64,000 nucleotides of DNA from Streptomyces sp. V1I1 (GTDB lineage: Bacteria; Actinomycetota; Actinomycetes; Streptomycetales; Streptomycetaceae), in NCBI RefSeq assembly GCF_030817355.1, contig NZ_JAUSZH010000001.1, forward strand, positions 3,218,501 through 3,282,500, in the 5' to 3' direction. The notes beneath the pieces were generated by a model that saw only the letters and a program-made list of their open reading frames with translations, had not been told where the DNA came from and did no database searches. Positions 9,952-18,947 of the stretch are shown piece after piece (position 1 is the first letter of the stretch; every line of letters starts with the position of its first letter). Both the position numbers and the translations under genes were made by a program.

Positions 9952-11133
9952 TTACTGATGGGTCACCTTGTCCGGTATGGGCAGTGGACGCTTCTCGATC
10001 GCCGCCGCCATAACATCCGGGAAGAGGTCCGGCGTACATGCGAAGGCCGGTGCGCCCAGCGCCGCGAGAGCCGCGGCGTGCTCCCGGTCGTACGCGGGTG
10101 TCCCCTCGTCCGAGAGCGCGAGCAGCGCCACGAACTGCACGCCCGACGCCTTCATCGCCGCGACCCGCTTCAGCATCTCGTCCCGTATGCCACCCTCGTA
10201 GAGGTCGCTGATCAGTACGACGACGGTGTCGGCGGGGCGGGTGATTTGCGACTGGCAGTACGCGAGCGCCCTGTTGATGTCGGTGCCGCCGCCGAGCTGC
10301 GTGCCGAACAGGACGTCGACCGGATCGTCGAGCTGGTCGGTGAGGTCGACGACCGCGGTGTCGAAGACGACGAGGCGGGTGGCGATGGAGCGCATCGACG
10401 CCAGGACCGCGCCAAAGACGGATGCGTAGACGACGGAGGCCGCCATCGAGCCCGACTGGTCGATGCAGAGGACGACGTCCTTCTTCACTGACTGCGACGC
10501 CCTGCCGTATCCGATCAGCCGCTCAGGGACGACGGTGTAGGCACCTTCTCTTTCAGGAATCGGCAGACAGTTCTTGAGGTTGGCCCGGATGGTGCGGTCC
10601 CAGTCGATGTCCCGGTGGCGCGGCCGGTTGATCTTCGCCGAGCGGTCGAGCGCACCGGTGAGGGTGGACCGGGTGCGGGTGGCGAGCCGCTTCTCGAGGT
10701 CGTCCACCACTTTCCGTACAACGGCTCTGGCTGTCTCCTTGGTCGTCTCGGGCATCGCCTTGTTGAGGGAGAGCAGCGTGCCGACGAGGTGGACGTCCGC
10801 CTCGACGGCCTCCAGCATCTCCGGCTCCAGCAGGAGCGTGGACAGGCCGAGCCGGTCGATCGCGTCGCGCTGCATGACCTGGACGACGGAGCTGGGGAAG
10901 TACGTACGGATGTCGCCGAGCCAGCGCGCGACCGACGGCGCGGACGCCCCGAGCCCGGCCGAACGGTCGCGTCCGCCCTGGTGGTTGCCGCTGCCCTTGC
11001 CGTAAAGGGCGGTGAGGGCGCCGTCCATCGCCGCGTCCTTGCCCGCGAGCGCGCACCCGGTGCCGTCGGCGGACTCCCCGCCGAGCACCAGCCTCCAGCG
11101 CCGCAGCCGCTCGTCGTACTCGGTCCCTGTCAT
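9952..11133 (-). CDS. VWA-domain protein of the AAA-DUF5682-VWA module
   Basis: A 393-aa cytoplasmic protein with a C-terminal von Willebrand A domain. The MIDAS metal site is complete: DQSGS at 225-229, the Thr of GGGTD near 284 and the Asp of ISDLYEG near 310. The N-terminal half (about 1-215) is helical and specific to this group of VWA proteins. Its start overlaps the stop of the DUF5682 gene in an ATGA (11133-11130), so translation is coupled. Pairing with a MoxR-type AAA ATPase suggests a chaperone-like or remodelling complex, as known for MoxR/VWA pairs; the target is unknown. Confidence 0.9.
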   Translation of the reverse strand: MTGTEYDERLRRWRLVLGGESADGTGCALAGKDAAMDGALTALYGKGSGNHQGGRDRSAGLGASAPSVARWLGDIRTYFPSSVVQVMQRDAIDRLGLSTLLLEPEMLEAVEADVHLVGTLLSLNKAMPETTKETARAVVRKVVDDLEKRLATRTRSTLTGALDRSAKINRPRHRDIDWDRTIRANLKNCLPIPEREGAYTVVPERLIGYGRASQSVKKDVVLCIDQSGSMAASVVYASVFGAVLASMRSIATRLVVFDTAVVDLTDQLDDPVDVLFGTQLGGGTDINRALAYCQSQITRPADTVVVLISDLYEGGIRDEMLKRVAAMKASGVQFVALLALSDEGTPAYDREHAAALAALGAPAFACTPDLFPDVMAAAIEKRPLPIPDKVTHQ

Positions 11134-13643
11134 CGGGCCACCCCCGCAAGGTCGTTGTCGTCGATTCCGAGGAGCAGCTGGAGCACCGGCAGCACCGCGT
11201 CCGCCCGCGGCTCGTCGAGACCGAGGCCGAATCCGGGCATCGTGGGCGCGGCGTGCACCGGACCGGATGCCGCCGCGGGTCCGCGCCGGACCAGCTCGCC
11301 CAGGGTGCGGCGGACACCCGATTCGTACGCGGAGAAGGTGCGGCGCAGCAGCGGCAGTACGTCGGTGAAGGCGTCCGCGGGCACGCTGGTCAGCCAGGCG
11401 TCGACGAGTGTGAGCAGGCGCTCGTCGTGGACCAGGAGCATCCCGCCCCCGGACGCACCGCCGACGAAACCCTCGATCCAGGCGGCCGCTTCGGCGGGCG
11501 GCGTGCCCGGTGAGAGCGCGAGGGCCATGAGCCGCGCGGCCTCGTTCTCCGCGAGCCGCCCGTCGTCCAGCAGCAGCCGGGCGGCCCGGCCGCGTATGAC
11601 CCCCGGCACGGTGTCCCGGGCCGCGAGCCGGTGCAGTACGGAGCCCCAACGCTCGCCCAGCTCCCGCGCCTTGGGCAGCAGCCCGATCGCTGTGTGCACC
11701 CCGTCCAGATGGCTCCGCATCTCGGCCGCGCCGTCCGCGTCGAGCCCGGTGCACGCGGGCGGCAGGCCGACGCAGATGCGCTCGGCGAGCCCGGCCGCGA
11801 CCTCGCCGAGCGCGGCCGTGTCGGTGGACCGCACATCCCCGTACCGCAGGGAGCGGGCCAGGGCGGGCAGCGCCTGGGCGAGATGACCGACGTCGGTGTC
11901 GAGGGCGGCGCGGTCCGCGAGCGCCTTCATCACGACGGGGAGCGCGTCGGGCAGTTCGGCCAGCAGGCACTGCTCGGCGAGCGCGGTGACGTCGGCGAGG
12001 GCGGTCGCCGACACGGCTCTGTTCTCGGCGTTCGCCGTGGCCGCGGAGAGCACCGTCGTACCCCATACGCCGGCCTCCGCGACCCGGACGAACAGCTCGG
12101 GCTCCCAGCGCAGCCGCCAGCTCTCCCGGAACGTGCCCGTGCTCCCCCGCCCCGTGACGGGCTCGCCCCAGCCGATGGCCAGCAGCCGCAGCCGGTGCAG
12201 CAGCCTGCTCTTCGCCGCGTCGGTCTCTTTGCGCAGATCGAGGTCCAACTCCCGCTCCAGCGCCTCCGGTTTGAGCCGCAGGCTGCGCTGGAGCCGGCTG
12301 AGGTCGCGCTGCAACGGCACGGCGGGCGCGGCGTCCGGCACCTCGCCGAGCACGTCCCCGACGATCAGCCGGTCCCGGATGAGGTCGAGCGGCACGTCGG
12401 AGCCGTCGCACATCACGGCCCGGATGGCATCGGTCGTCTCGGTCAGCCCGGCGAGCGGACGCCCGCGCATGGCGGCGAGCGTGTCGGCGAGCCGGACGGC
12501 CTCGATGACATGGGCGGACGAGACCATCCGGTCCTCGTCCCGCAGCAGCCCGGCGACCTTGGTCATCCAGCGCTCGACGGGCCGGTCGGGCGCGCCGAAG
12601 AGATGCCCGTACCAGCCGGGCGAGTCGATCCCCGCGCCGTACCCGCTGTGCCGGGCGAGCCTGCGGTGCGTCCAAGGCACCCAGGTCATCTCGGTCTTGA
12701 CCTTGGGCAGGCCTTTGAGGAGGGCCTTGTCGGCGGCGACGGTGTACTTCGCTGCCAGCGCGGGAACGTGCCAGGCGCCGCAGACGACGGCGACGTCGTC
12801 CCCGAACTCCTTGCGCGCGGCGCGCAGTTGGATCCGCATATGTGCCTCGCGCGCGAGATCGCGTTCGTGCCCGCCGTGTCCGTACATCTCGCGCAACGCG
12901 GCCATGGCTTCACCGAGCGCCATGAAGGGGGCGCAGGGGTCAGCACCGTGGGAGCGGAGTGCGGGCGCGCCCTCAGGGCGGGGCCCGTCCGCAGACCCGG
13001 ACACAGACCCGGACCCGGCCCCGGACACAGACGCGGACACAGACGCGTGCCGGGACGGGACCTCGGCCGCGGACCCGCGGTGCTCGATGACGTCCTCCCA
13101 CCAGCGCTCCGGGTCGTCGTACCCGGCGGTTTCGGCGAGGACGGCGATGGGATCGATCCGTACGCCCCGAGCTTCGAGAGGCTCCTGCCCCGGCACGATG
13201 TCCCATTCGGGGTCGACGGCCTCCGCGTCGGCAACCTCAGGTGCCCGGCCTGCAAGAGGCTCCTCTCCGTCCGGCGCCGGTCCCTCCGGTCCGGCCGCGT
13301 CCGCAGACTCCTCCGCCGCTGCCAGCGCCAGCGAATGCGCTGCCGGGAGGTCGATGAAGCGCACCGGCACCCCCCGGGCGAGCGCCCAGCGAAGCGCCAC
13401 CCACTCCGGCGAGAACTCGGCCAGCGGCCAGAACGCCGCCCGTCCCGGGTCGTCCACGGCATGCGCGAGCAGCGCGACCGGCGGGCGCATCTGCTCGTCC
13501 GCCGCGAGCGCGAGCAGCGCGTCTCCCTCGGGCGGCCCCTCGATCAGCACCGCCGGTGGCGAGGCCGCCTCCAGCGCGGCCCGCACCGCCCGCGCCGAAC
13601 CCGGCCCGTGGTGACGGACGCCGAGCAGCAGGGGCCCGGTCAT
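11130..13643 (-). CDS. DUF5682 family protein
   Basis: An 837-aa soluble protein, the middle gene of three translationally coupled genes. It begins MTGPLLLGVRHHGPGSARAV, whose GVRHHGPGSA motif is the family hallmark; the invariant His pair near residue 10 could be catalytic or metal-binding, but no reaction is known. A Ser/Gly/Pro-rich acidic linker lies at about residues 190-235. The C-terminal half is helical. It overlaps both neighbours by 4 bases (ATGA), so AAA ATPase, DUF5682 and VWA proteins should be made together and probably act together. Function unknown. Confidence 0.88.
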   Translation of the reverse strand: MTGPLLLGVRHHGPGSARAVRAALEAASPPAVLIEGPPEGDALLALAADEQMRPPVALLAHAVDDPGRAAFWPLAEFSPEWVALRWALARGVPVRFIDLPAAHSLALAAAEESADAAGPEGPAPDGEEPLAGRAPEVADAEAVDPEWDIVPGQEPLEARGVRIDPIAVLAETAGYDDPERWWEDVIEHRGSAAEVPSRHASVSASVSGAGSGSVSGSADGPRPEGAPALRSHGADPCAPFMALGEAMAALREMYGHGGHERDLAREAHMRIQLRAARKEFGDDVAVVCGAWHVPALAAKYTVAADKALLKGLPKVKTEMTWVPWTHRRLARHSGYGAGIDSPGWYGHLFGAPDRPVERWMTKVAGLLRDEDRMVSSAHVIEAVRLADTLAAMRGRPLAGLTETTDAIRAVMCDGSDVPLDLIRDRLIVGDVLGEVPDAAPAVPLQRDLSRLQRSLRLKPEALERELDLDLRKETDAAKSRLLHRLRLLAIGWGEPVTGRGSTGTFRESWRLRWEPELFVRVAEAGVWGTTVLSAATANAENRAVSATALADVTALAEQCLLAELPDALPVVMKALADRAALDTDVGHLAQALPALARSLRYGDVRSTDTAALGEVAAGLAERICVGLPPACTGLDADGAAEMRSHLDGVHTAIGLLPKARELGERWGSVLHRLAARDTVPGVIRGRAARLLLDDGRLAENEAARLMALALSPGTPPAEAAAWIEGFVGGASGGGMLLVHDERLLTLVDAWLTSVPADAFTDVLPLLRRTFSAYESGVRRTLGELVRRGPAAASGPVHAAPTMPGFGLGLDEPRADAVLPVLQLLLGIDDNDLAGVAR

Positions 13644-14764
13644 GCGCTCACCTCGCGGCAGGCGCGGTAGAAGTCCTTCCAGCCCTCGCGCTCACGCACC
13701 ACCGTCTCCAGGTACTCCTGCCAGATGACCCGGTCCGCCGCCGGGTCACGGACGACCGCGCCGAGGATGCCGGCCGCCACATCGCCGGGCCGCAGCACGC
13801 CGTCGCCGAAGTGCGCGGCGAGCGCGAGACCGCCCGTGACGACCGAGATCGCCTCGGCCGTGGAGAGCGTGCCCGAGGGCGACTTGAGCTTGGTGCGGCC
13901 GTCGGCCGAGACGCCGTCCCGCAGCTCTCGGAAGACAGTGACCACCCGGCGGATCTCCTCGAGCCCCTCAGGCACGGCCGGCAGATCGAGCGAGCGCCCT
14001 ATCTGGTCGACGCGCCGAGACACGATGCCGACCTCGTCCTCGGGCGTCGCGGGCAGCGGCAGCACGACGGTGTTGAACCGGCGGCGCAACGCGCTGGACA
14101 GGTCGTTGACCCCGCGGTCGCGGTCATTGGCCGTGGCGATGAGGCTGAACCCACGCACCGCCTGGACCTCCTGCCCCAACTCAGGGATCGGCAGGGTCTT
14201 CTCGGACAGGATCGTGATCAGCGAGTCCTGTACGTCCGCGGGGATACGGGTGAGCTCCTCGACCCGAGCGGTCATGCCCTCGGACATCGCGCGCATGACG
14301 GGACTGGGCACGAGCGCGTCCCGGCTGGGGCCGTGGGCGAGCAGTTGGGCGTAGTTCCAGCCGTAGCGGATCGCCTCCTCGGGCGTGCCCGCCGTGCCCT
14401 GCACGAGCAGCGTGGAGTCGCCGCTGACGGCCGCGGCGAGATGCTCGGAGACCCAGGTCTTGGCGGTGCCCGGCACGCCGAGGAGCAGCAGCGCCCGGTC
14501 GGTGGCGAGTGTGGTGACGGCGACCTCGACGATCCGGCGCGGCCCCACGTACTTGGGCGTGATCGCCGTGCCGTCGGGCAGCGTGCCGCCGAGCAGATAG
14601 GTGGCGACGGCCCACGGCGACAGCTGCCAGCCGACCGGCCGCGGCCGGTCGTCGGCCGCGGCGAGCGCCTTGAGTTCCTCGGCGAATGCGTCCTCGGCAT
14701 GCGGTCGCAGAGCCTCGGCCCCGGTGGCTGCGCCTGCGGTCGCGCCGGTTTCGGACACGGTCAT
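13640..14764 (-). CDS. MoxR-like AAA+ ATPase of the module
   Basis: A 374-aa AAA+ protein and first gene of the minus-strand operon. Visible elements are Walker A GVPGTAKT (96-103), an acidic Walker B region around EELTRIPADVQDSL (169-182), sensor 1 in ATANDRD (about 210-216) and a probable arginine finger in ALRRRF (225-230). The ATG at 14764 is preceded by a strong GGAGG ribosome-binding site. Its stop overlaps the DUF5682 start. It resembles MoxR/RavA-type ATPases that work with VWA partners; here DUF5682 is the extra component. No transmembrane segment. Confidence 0.93.
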   Translation of the reverse strand: MTVSETGATAGAATGAEALRPHAEDAFAEELKALAAADDRPRPVGWQLSPWAVATYLLGGTLPDGTAITPKYVGPRRIVEVAVTTLATDRALLLLGVPGTAKTWVSEHLAAAVSGDSTLLVQGTAGTPEEAIRYGWNYAQLLAHGPSRDALVPSPVMRAMSEGMTARVEELTRIPADVQDSLITILSEKTLPIPELGQEVQAVRGFSLIATANDRDRGVNDLSSALRRRFNTVVLPLPATPEDEVGIVSRRVDQIGRSLDLPAVPEGLEEIRRVVTVFRELRDGVSADGRTKLKSPSGTLSTAEAISVVTGGLALAAHFGDGVLRPGDVAAGILGAVVRDPAADRVIWQEYLETVVREREGWKDFYRACREVSA

Positions 14765-14884
14765 GGATCCCCCTCCAGATCGTTCGACCCGATGTGGGAT
14801 CCACCGTGCACCATGCCACTGACAATCGACCGTCGCCGCAGGTCAGGACCTCAATGGCCAGGATTCGACCGGGAGTTACGGGAG

Positions 14885-15295
14885 TTACTCCACGATCGGG
14901 GAGACCGCGATGCAACCGGCCGCGGCGGCCAGGCCCGCGCCCTTCTCCTCCTTGATGACCTTGCCCTTGTACGTGATCTTGCAGCTGACCTCGGAGCCGG
15001 TGATGTCCGCGGCAACCGGCATGACGGCGGGCGGCATGATGCCGCGCAGCGTGACCGTCTTCTTCCACGGCAGCGAGGGCTTCTGCACCGTCTCGATCTC
15101 CGGCTCCATCGCCTTGCCGCCACCGCCGTGGAAGTCGATCGAGTCGACGTTCTTCCCGGTCACCTCGTACGTGACTTCGTACGTCTCGTTCGTGGCCTTG
15201 TCTACGGCGTCGACGGCGTCGGAGCAGGCGGAGAGGCCGAGCGTGAGGCCGGAAACGGCGACGGCGCAGACGGCGGCGCGGATGGTGCGGTTCAT
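14885..15295 (-). CDS. MmpS-like lipoprotein
   Basis: A 136-aa exported lipoprotein. The lipobox LSAC places the lipidated cysteine at residue 24. The mature part has the layout of MmpS-type transport accessory domains: VTYEVTG, LPWKKTVTL and a Cys-containing VSCKITYKGK segment that may form a disulfide with the Cys near the C-terminus. The ATG at 15295 was preferred because it begins a proper signal peptide; the open frame starts 15 codons earlier. It lies between the two halves of the AAA/SWIM module, but its role there is unknown. No MmpL transporter is nearby. Confidence 0.8.
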   Translation of the reverse strand: MNRTIRAAVCAVAVSGLTLGLSACSDAVDAVDKATNETYEVTYEVTGKNVDSIDFHGGGGKAMEPEIETVQKPSLPWKKTVTLRGIMPPAVMPVAADITGSEVSCKITYKGKVIKEEKGAGLAAAAGCIAVSPIVE

Positions 15296-15427
15296 ATGGA
15301 ATCCCCCCGGATCCTGAGGCTGAGCCCTCCAGCCAATCACAAAGGGAAGGTAGGGCCAAGATGCTGTCGGGCGCGCGAATCCGCAGGTCAGAACCGATTG
15401 TCAGTGGTGGCCCGTAGCGTCTTCAGC

Positions 15428-16828
15428 ATGCTGCGATCTAACGGGGGAGAACCCTCGAACGCCCCGGAGCAGGGGGTGCGCTGGACGTCGGATCAGGTGC
15501 TGGCACTGGCTCCTGACGATGCGTCGCGCAGAGCGGGAAACAGACTAGGCGCGGCCGGGCCGTGGTCCGGCGCGGGCAGCAGCGGCTCGGGGGCCGTGTG
15601 GGGCCTGTGCAAGGGCAGCGGCAGCAAGCCGTACCAGACGGTCGTCGACACCACGGGCCCGGCCTACAAATGCAGTTGCCCGAGCCGGAAGTTCCCGTGC
15701 AAGCACGCGCTGGGGCTGCTGCTGCTCTGGGCTGCGGACGAGGGCGCCGCACCGGTCTCCACCACGCCGGACTGGGCCGAGGAATGGCTTGAAGCGCGCA
15801 GAAAGCGCGCCACGGACAAGGAAGAGAGCGACGCGGGCGCGGGACAGCCCGCGAAGACCGCCGACCCCGAGGCGGCCAGGCGCCGGGCCGAGCGCCGGGC
15901 GGGGCGGATCACCGCGGGGGCCACGGAGCTGGAACAGCGGCTCACGGATCTGCTGCGCGGCGGCCTGGCCGCGGCCGAACAGAGGGGGTACGAACTGTGG
16001 GAGGAGACCGCGGCTCGCATGGTCGACGCTCAGGCACCCGGACTGGCGGGACGGGTGCGGGAGTTGGGCGCGATTCCGGGCTCGGGGCCGGGCTGGCCCG
16101 TGCGGCTGCTGGAGGAATGCGCGCTGATCCATCTGCTGGACGAGGCGTGGCTCGGGCTGGAGAAGCTGCCGGACCCGTTGGCCGCGACGGTCCGCACCCG
16201 GGTCGGCCTCACCTCGCCCGCCGAGGGCCCGCCGGTCCGGGACGGCTGGCTGATCCTGGCCCAGTACGACTCCTCGGACGGGAAGATCACCACGCGCCGT
16301 ATATGGCTGTACGGACGCGGCTCCGGGCGCACGGCACTGCTGCTCTCCTTCGGCGCAGCAGGCCGCTCTCCGCAACAGGCGCTCCCGGTGGGGCTGATGA
16401 TCGACGCCGAGCTCACCGCGTACGCGGGCGCGGGGCAGCTGCGGGTGGACCTGGGCGAGCAGTTCGGCGCGCCCGTCCCGATCGGGTCCCCGCCGCCGGG
16501 CGGGCCGGCCGCGGCGGCCCTCGACGCATACGGCAAGGCTCTGCGGGACGACCCCTGGCTGGACTCCTGGCCGGTCACGCTGAGCGGCGTCATTCCCACC
16601 CAGGCGGGCGAGGGGTGGCAACTGGCCGACGCCGACGGCGAGTCCGCGCTGCCCATCGCGCCCGGCGCGCTCTCCCGCCCCGGGCTGTGGAAGCTCGTGG
16701 CGCTCTCCGGCGGTGGCCCGCTCACCGTCTTCGGCGAGTGCGGTCACCAGGGCTTCACGCCGCTCGCCGCCTGGGCAGCCCGGTCCGAGGACGCCACGGG
16801 TCCGGCCGAGACGATCCCGCTCATCTGA
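15428..16828 (+). CDS. SWIM zinc-finger protein
   Basis: A protein of about 466 aa with an N-terminal SWIM zinc finger, CSCPSRKFPCKH (Cys82, Cys84, Cys91, His93), the CxCx(n)CxH ligand pattern used for nucleic-acid or protein binding. The rest has no catalytic motif I recognise; residues about 130-180 are charged and probably coiled. Start choice is uncertain: the ATG at 15428 lacks a clear ribosome-binding site and a GTG at 15476 is an alternative. The DUF5691 gene follows 16 bases after the stop, so they form an operon diverging from the AAA-DUF5682-VWA genes. Confidence 0.88.
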   Translation: MLRSNGGEPSNAPEQGVRWTSDQVLALAPDDASRRAGNRLGAAGPWSGAGSSGSGAVWGLCKGSGSKPYQTVVDTTGPAYKCSCPSRKFPCKHALGLLLLWAADEGAAPVSTTPDWAEEWLEARRKRATDKEESDAGAGQPAKTADPEAARRRAERRAGRITAGATELEQRLTDLLRGGLAAAEQRGYELWEETAARMVDAQAPGLAGRVRELGAIPGSGPGWPVRLLEECALIHLLDEAWLGLEKLPDPLAATVRTRVGLTSPAEGPPVRDGWLILAQYDSSDGKITTRRIWLYGRGSGRTALLLSFGAAGRSPQQALPVGLMIDAELTAYAGAGQLRVDLGEQFGAPVPIGSPPPGGPAAAALDAYGKALRDDPWLDSWPVTLSGVIPTQAGEGWQLADADGESALPIAPGALSRPGLWKLVALSGGGPLTVFGECGHQGFTPLAAWAARSEDATGPAETIPLI

Positions 16829-16844
16829 ACGTACGGAGGACGTC

Positions 16845-18494
16845 ATGACCAGCACCGTCAGCACCTCACCGTGGGAAGAGCTCGTCACCTCGGCCCTGCT
16901 CGGCACCGACCGCCGTACGCCGCCGGATTCCGTGCTGTCCCCCGGCAAGGACGCGCCGGTCGCGCTGTTGGACGCGGCGGCGGTCCAGACCGTACGGCGC
17001 AGGGCGGGACTGCTGCCCGCGCCCGCCGCCGACCGGCCGGAGCCCGCGCCGCACGACGCCCGCCCGCAGCTGCCCGCGCCCGCCCGGCGCCGGCTCGCCC
17101 AGCTGCTGGCCGACCGGTCCGCCCCGTCGCACGCGGGAGGACGACGAGGTACGGCACCCGATCTCACCGAGCTGCTCCCCCAGTGGCTGGCCGCGGCCAA
17201 CGAGCACCGGTACCAGGCGCCGCCGTCCGTACTGCCGGCTCTGCTGGACGCGGCCCGTGCTCGTACGGATCTGCGGCCGCAGGCCCTCACTTTCGCGGGG
17301 CCGCGCGGGCTGTGGCTGGCCCGGCTCAACCCGGAGTGGAAGTTCGCGCTGCGCGGAGCGTCCGGAAGCTCTGTGCTGCCGGACGCCGGTGACGAAGAGG
17401 CGGTCCAACGGCTCTGGGAGGAAGGGCTGTTCGCCGAGCGGGTCGCGCTGCTGGCGGCGGCGCGGGTGCACGATGCGGGGGCGGCGCTGGCGCTGCTGAC
17501 CGCGACGTGGGCGACGGAGCGGGCCGAGGACCGGCTGATGTTCCTCGACTCCCTGCGTACCGGACTGTCCGACGCGGACGAGCCGTTCCTGGAACAGGCC
17601 CTGTCCGATCGAAGCCGCAACGTCCGTGCCACCGCGGCCGAACTCCTGTCGGCGCTGCCGCACTCCGCACTTGCCGGGCGGATGGCGGCGCGGGCGGCGT
17701 CGTGCGTCAGCCTGGACCGCAGTGGCGACGGCGACGCGGCGATAGGCGTGGAGGCGCCGCACGAATGCGATGCGGGCATGCAGCGCGACGGGGTGGCGCC
17801 GAGCCCGCCGACGGGGCGGGGCGAACGGTCATGGTGGCTGGGCCAGTTGGTGGAGGCGGTCCCGCTGTCCACCTGGCCGGGGCGGCTCGGCGGGCGTACG
17901 GCCCAGGAGATCGTCGCGCTGCCCGTCACCGACGGCTGGGGCGAGGAGCTGCACGCGGCGTGGTGCCGGGCGGCGGTGCGGCAGCGGGACGCGGAGTGGT
18001 CCCGCGCCCTGCTCGGGGCGCCGGGCAACCCGCCGGACACCGGCCCCGGCACGTCGTCCCTCGCCGAACGGGCGAAGCTGCTCGCGACGCTGCCGGACGG
18101 TGAACGGGCGGTGTGGGTCGCGGAGTTCATCGCGGCGCACGGCCTGTCGGAGGCGTTCCAGCTGCTTGGCGTCTGCGCGGTGCCGTGGGGGGAGCCGCTC
18201 GGCCGTTCGGTGGTGGACGCGCTGGACATCGCGCGTGAGGCGGGGAGTTACCCCTGGAGCTTCAGCGGGGTGATGGGCCTGGCGGAACGCTGCCTGGACC
18301 CGGCGGAGGCGAGCCGACTGGAGCTGCTGACGGCGACGCCGGACGAAACGGAGGGGGCGTCGCCGGGGGCGGGGGGGTACTGGTCGGAGGCGTTTCAGCG
18401 GCTGGTGTCGACGTTGCGGTTGCGGGCGGCGATGCGGGTGGAGCTGGGGGGTGTGTGTTCCCCCACCCCGCCCCTTCCCGAAACTGGGGGCTGA
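16845..18494 (+). CDS. DUF5691 family protein
   Basis: A 549-aa soluble protein, probably of repeated helical hairpins (HEAT-like, inferred from the Ala/Leu-rich helices at 150-300). It begins WEELVTSALLGTDRR, the family signature. The ATG at 16845 has a GGAGGA ribosome-binding site. It is paired with the SWIM gene, as DUF5691 usually is, opposite an AAA-DUF5682-VWA operon. The last dozen residues (CSPTPPLPETGG) come from a GC-rich palindromic intergenic element that reads into the gene, so the native C-terminus was probably near MRVELGG. Biochemical function unknown. Confidence 0.87.
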   Translation: MTSTVSTSPWEELVTSALLGTDRRTPPDSVLSPGKDAPVALLDAAAVQTVRRRAGLLPAPAADRPEPAPHDARPQLPAPARRRLAQLLADRSAPSHAGGRRGTAPDLTELLPQWLAAANEHRYQAPPSVLPALLDAARARTDLRPQALTFAGPRGLWLARLNPEWKFALRGASGSSVLPDAGDEEAVQRLWEEGLFAERVALLAAARVHDAGAALALLTATWATERAEDRLMFLDSLRTGLSDADEPFLEQALSDRSRNVRATAAELLSALPHSALAGRMAARAASCVSLDRSGDGDAAIGVEAPHECDAGMQRDGVAPSPPTGRGERSWWLGQLVEAVPLSTWPGRLGGRTAQEIVALPVTDGWGEELHAAWCRAAVRQRDAEWSRALLGAPGNPPDTGPGTSSLAERAKLLATLPDGERAVWVAEFIAAHGLSEAFQLLGVCAVPWGEPLGRSVVDALDIAREAGSYPWSFSGVMGLAERCLDPAEASRLELLTATPDETEGASPGAGGYWSEAFQRLVSTLRLRAAMRVELGGVCSPTPPLPETGG

Positions 18495-18510
18495 CGCCCC
18501 CAGCCCCCGC
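18461..18510. repeat. GC-rich palindromic element at the DUF5691 gene end
   Basis: Contains CCCCGCCCCTTCCCG followed by a GGGGGCTGACGCCCCC hairpin. The same CCCCGCCCCTTCCCG motif recurs at about 44967 inside a kinase gene. It supplies the terminal codons and stop of the DUF5691 gene. Confidence 0.7.
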
Positions 18511-18947
18511 CGGGGCGGAGGAGGTGGGCGTGGGGGCTGACGCCCCCACGCCCCCGGAAGCGGCAGCTTCGCGCCGCGCCCGGCCCCAGGCGCAGGGGGC
18601 GCAGGCGCTGCGTCACGCCCGGCGGCGTCAGGCGCCCGCGGGCTGGCGGAGGGAAGAGCCGGCGCTGCTCCCGTCCAGTGTCGCCGGACGGTGCCAGGCC
18701 ACCCCAGGTTGGCGGACGCAGGGGGCGCAGGCGCTGCGTCACGCCCCGCGGCGCCGTACGGCGTCAGGCGGACGCAGGGAAAGGGCCTGCGTCCCCGCCC
18801 GGCGGCGCCGACAGGTGCCCGCAGGGCACGGGTCGCGTCACGGCCGGCGCGTCGGAGGGCGTCAGGCGGCCGCAGGGGGCAGGGGTCGCGTCACGGCCGG
18901 CAGAGCCGGACCGCGTCAGGCACCCGCAGACTCCCCACCCGGCCGCG
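18495..18947. other. Gene-free stretch of degenerate repeats downstream of icmB
   Basis: I see no gene here. The sequence is a patchwork of degenerate direct repeats. A 26-bp segment at 18625-18650 is identical to 18945-18970, the stop and final codons of icmB. Shorter relatives (GTCAGGC plus CCGCAGGG, GTCACGGCCGGC) recur at about 18765, 18859 and 18917. A second repeat pair is centred on GGGGGCGCAGGCGCTGCGTCACGCC at about 18595 and 18720. It may be decayed duplications of the icmB 3' end. Confidence 0.7.

Noticed and set aside
15545..18229. An 894-codon minus-strand frame opposite the SWIM and DUF5691 genes
   Set aside because: It crosses two clear genes and their junction, and its composition is that of reversed codons.
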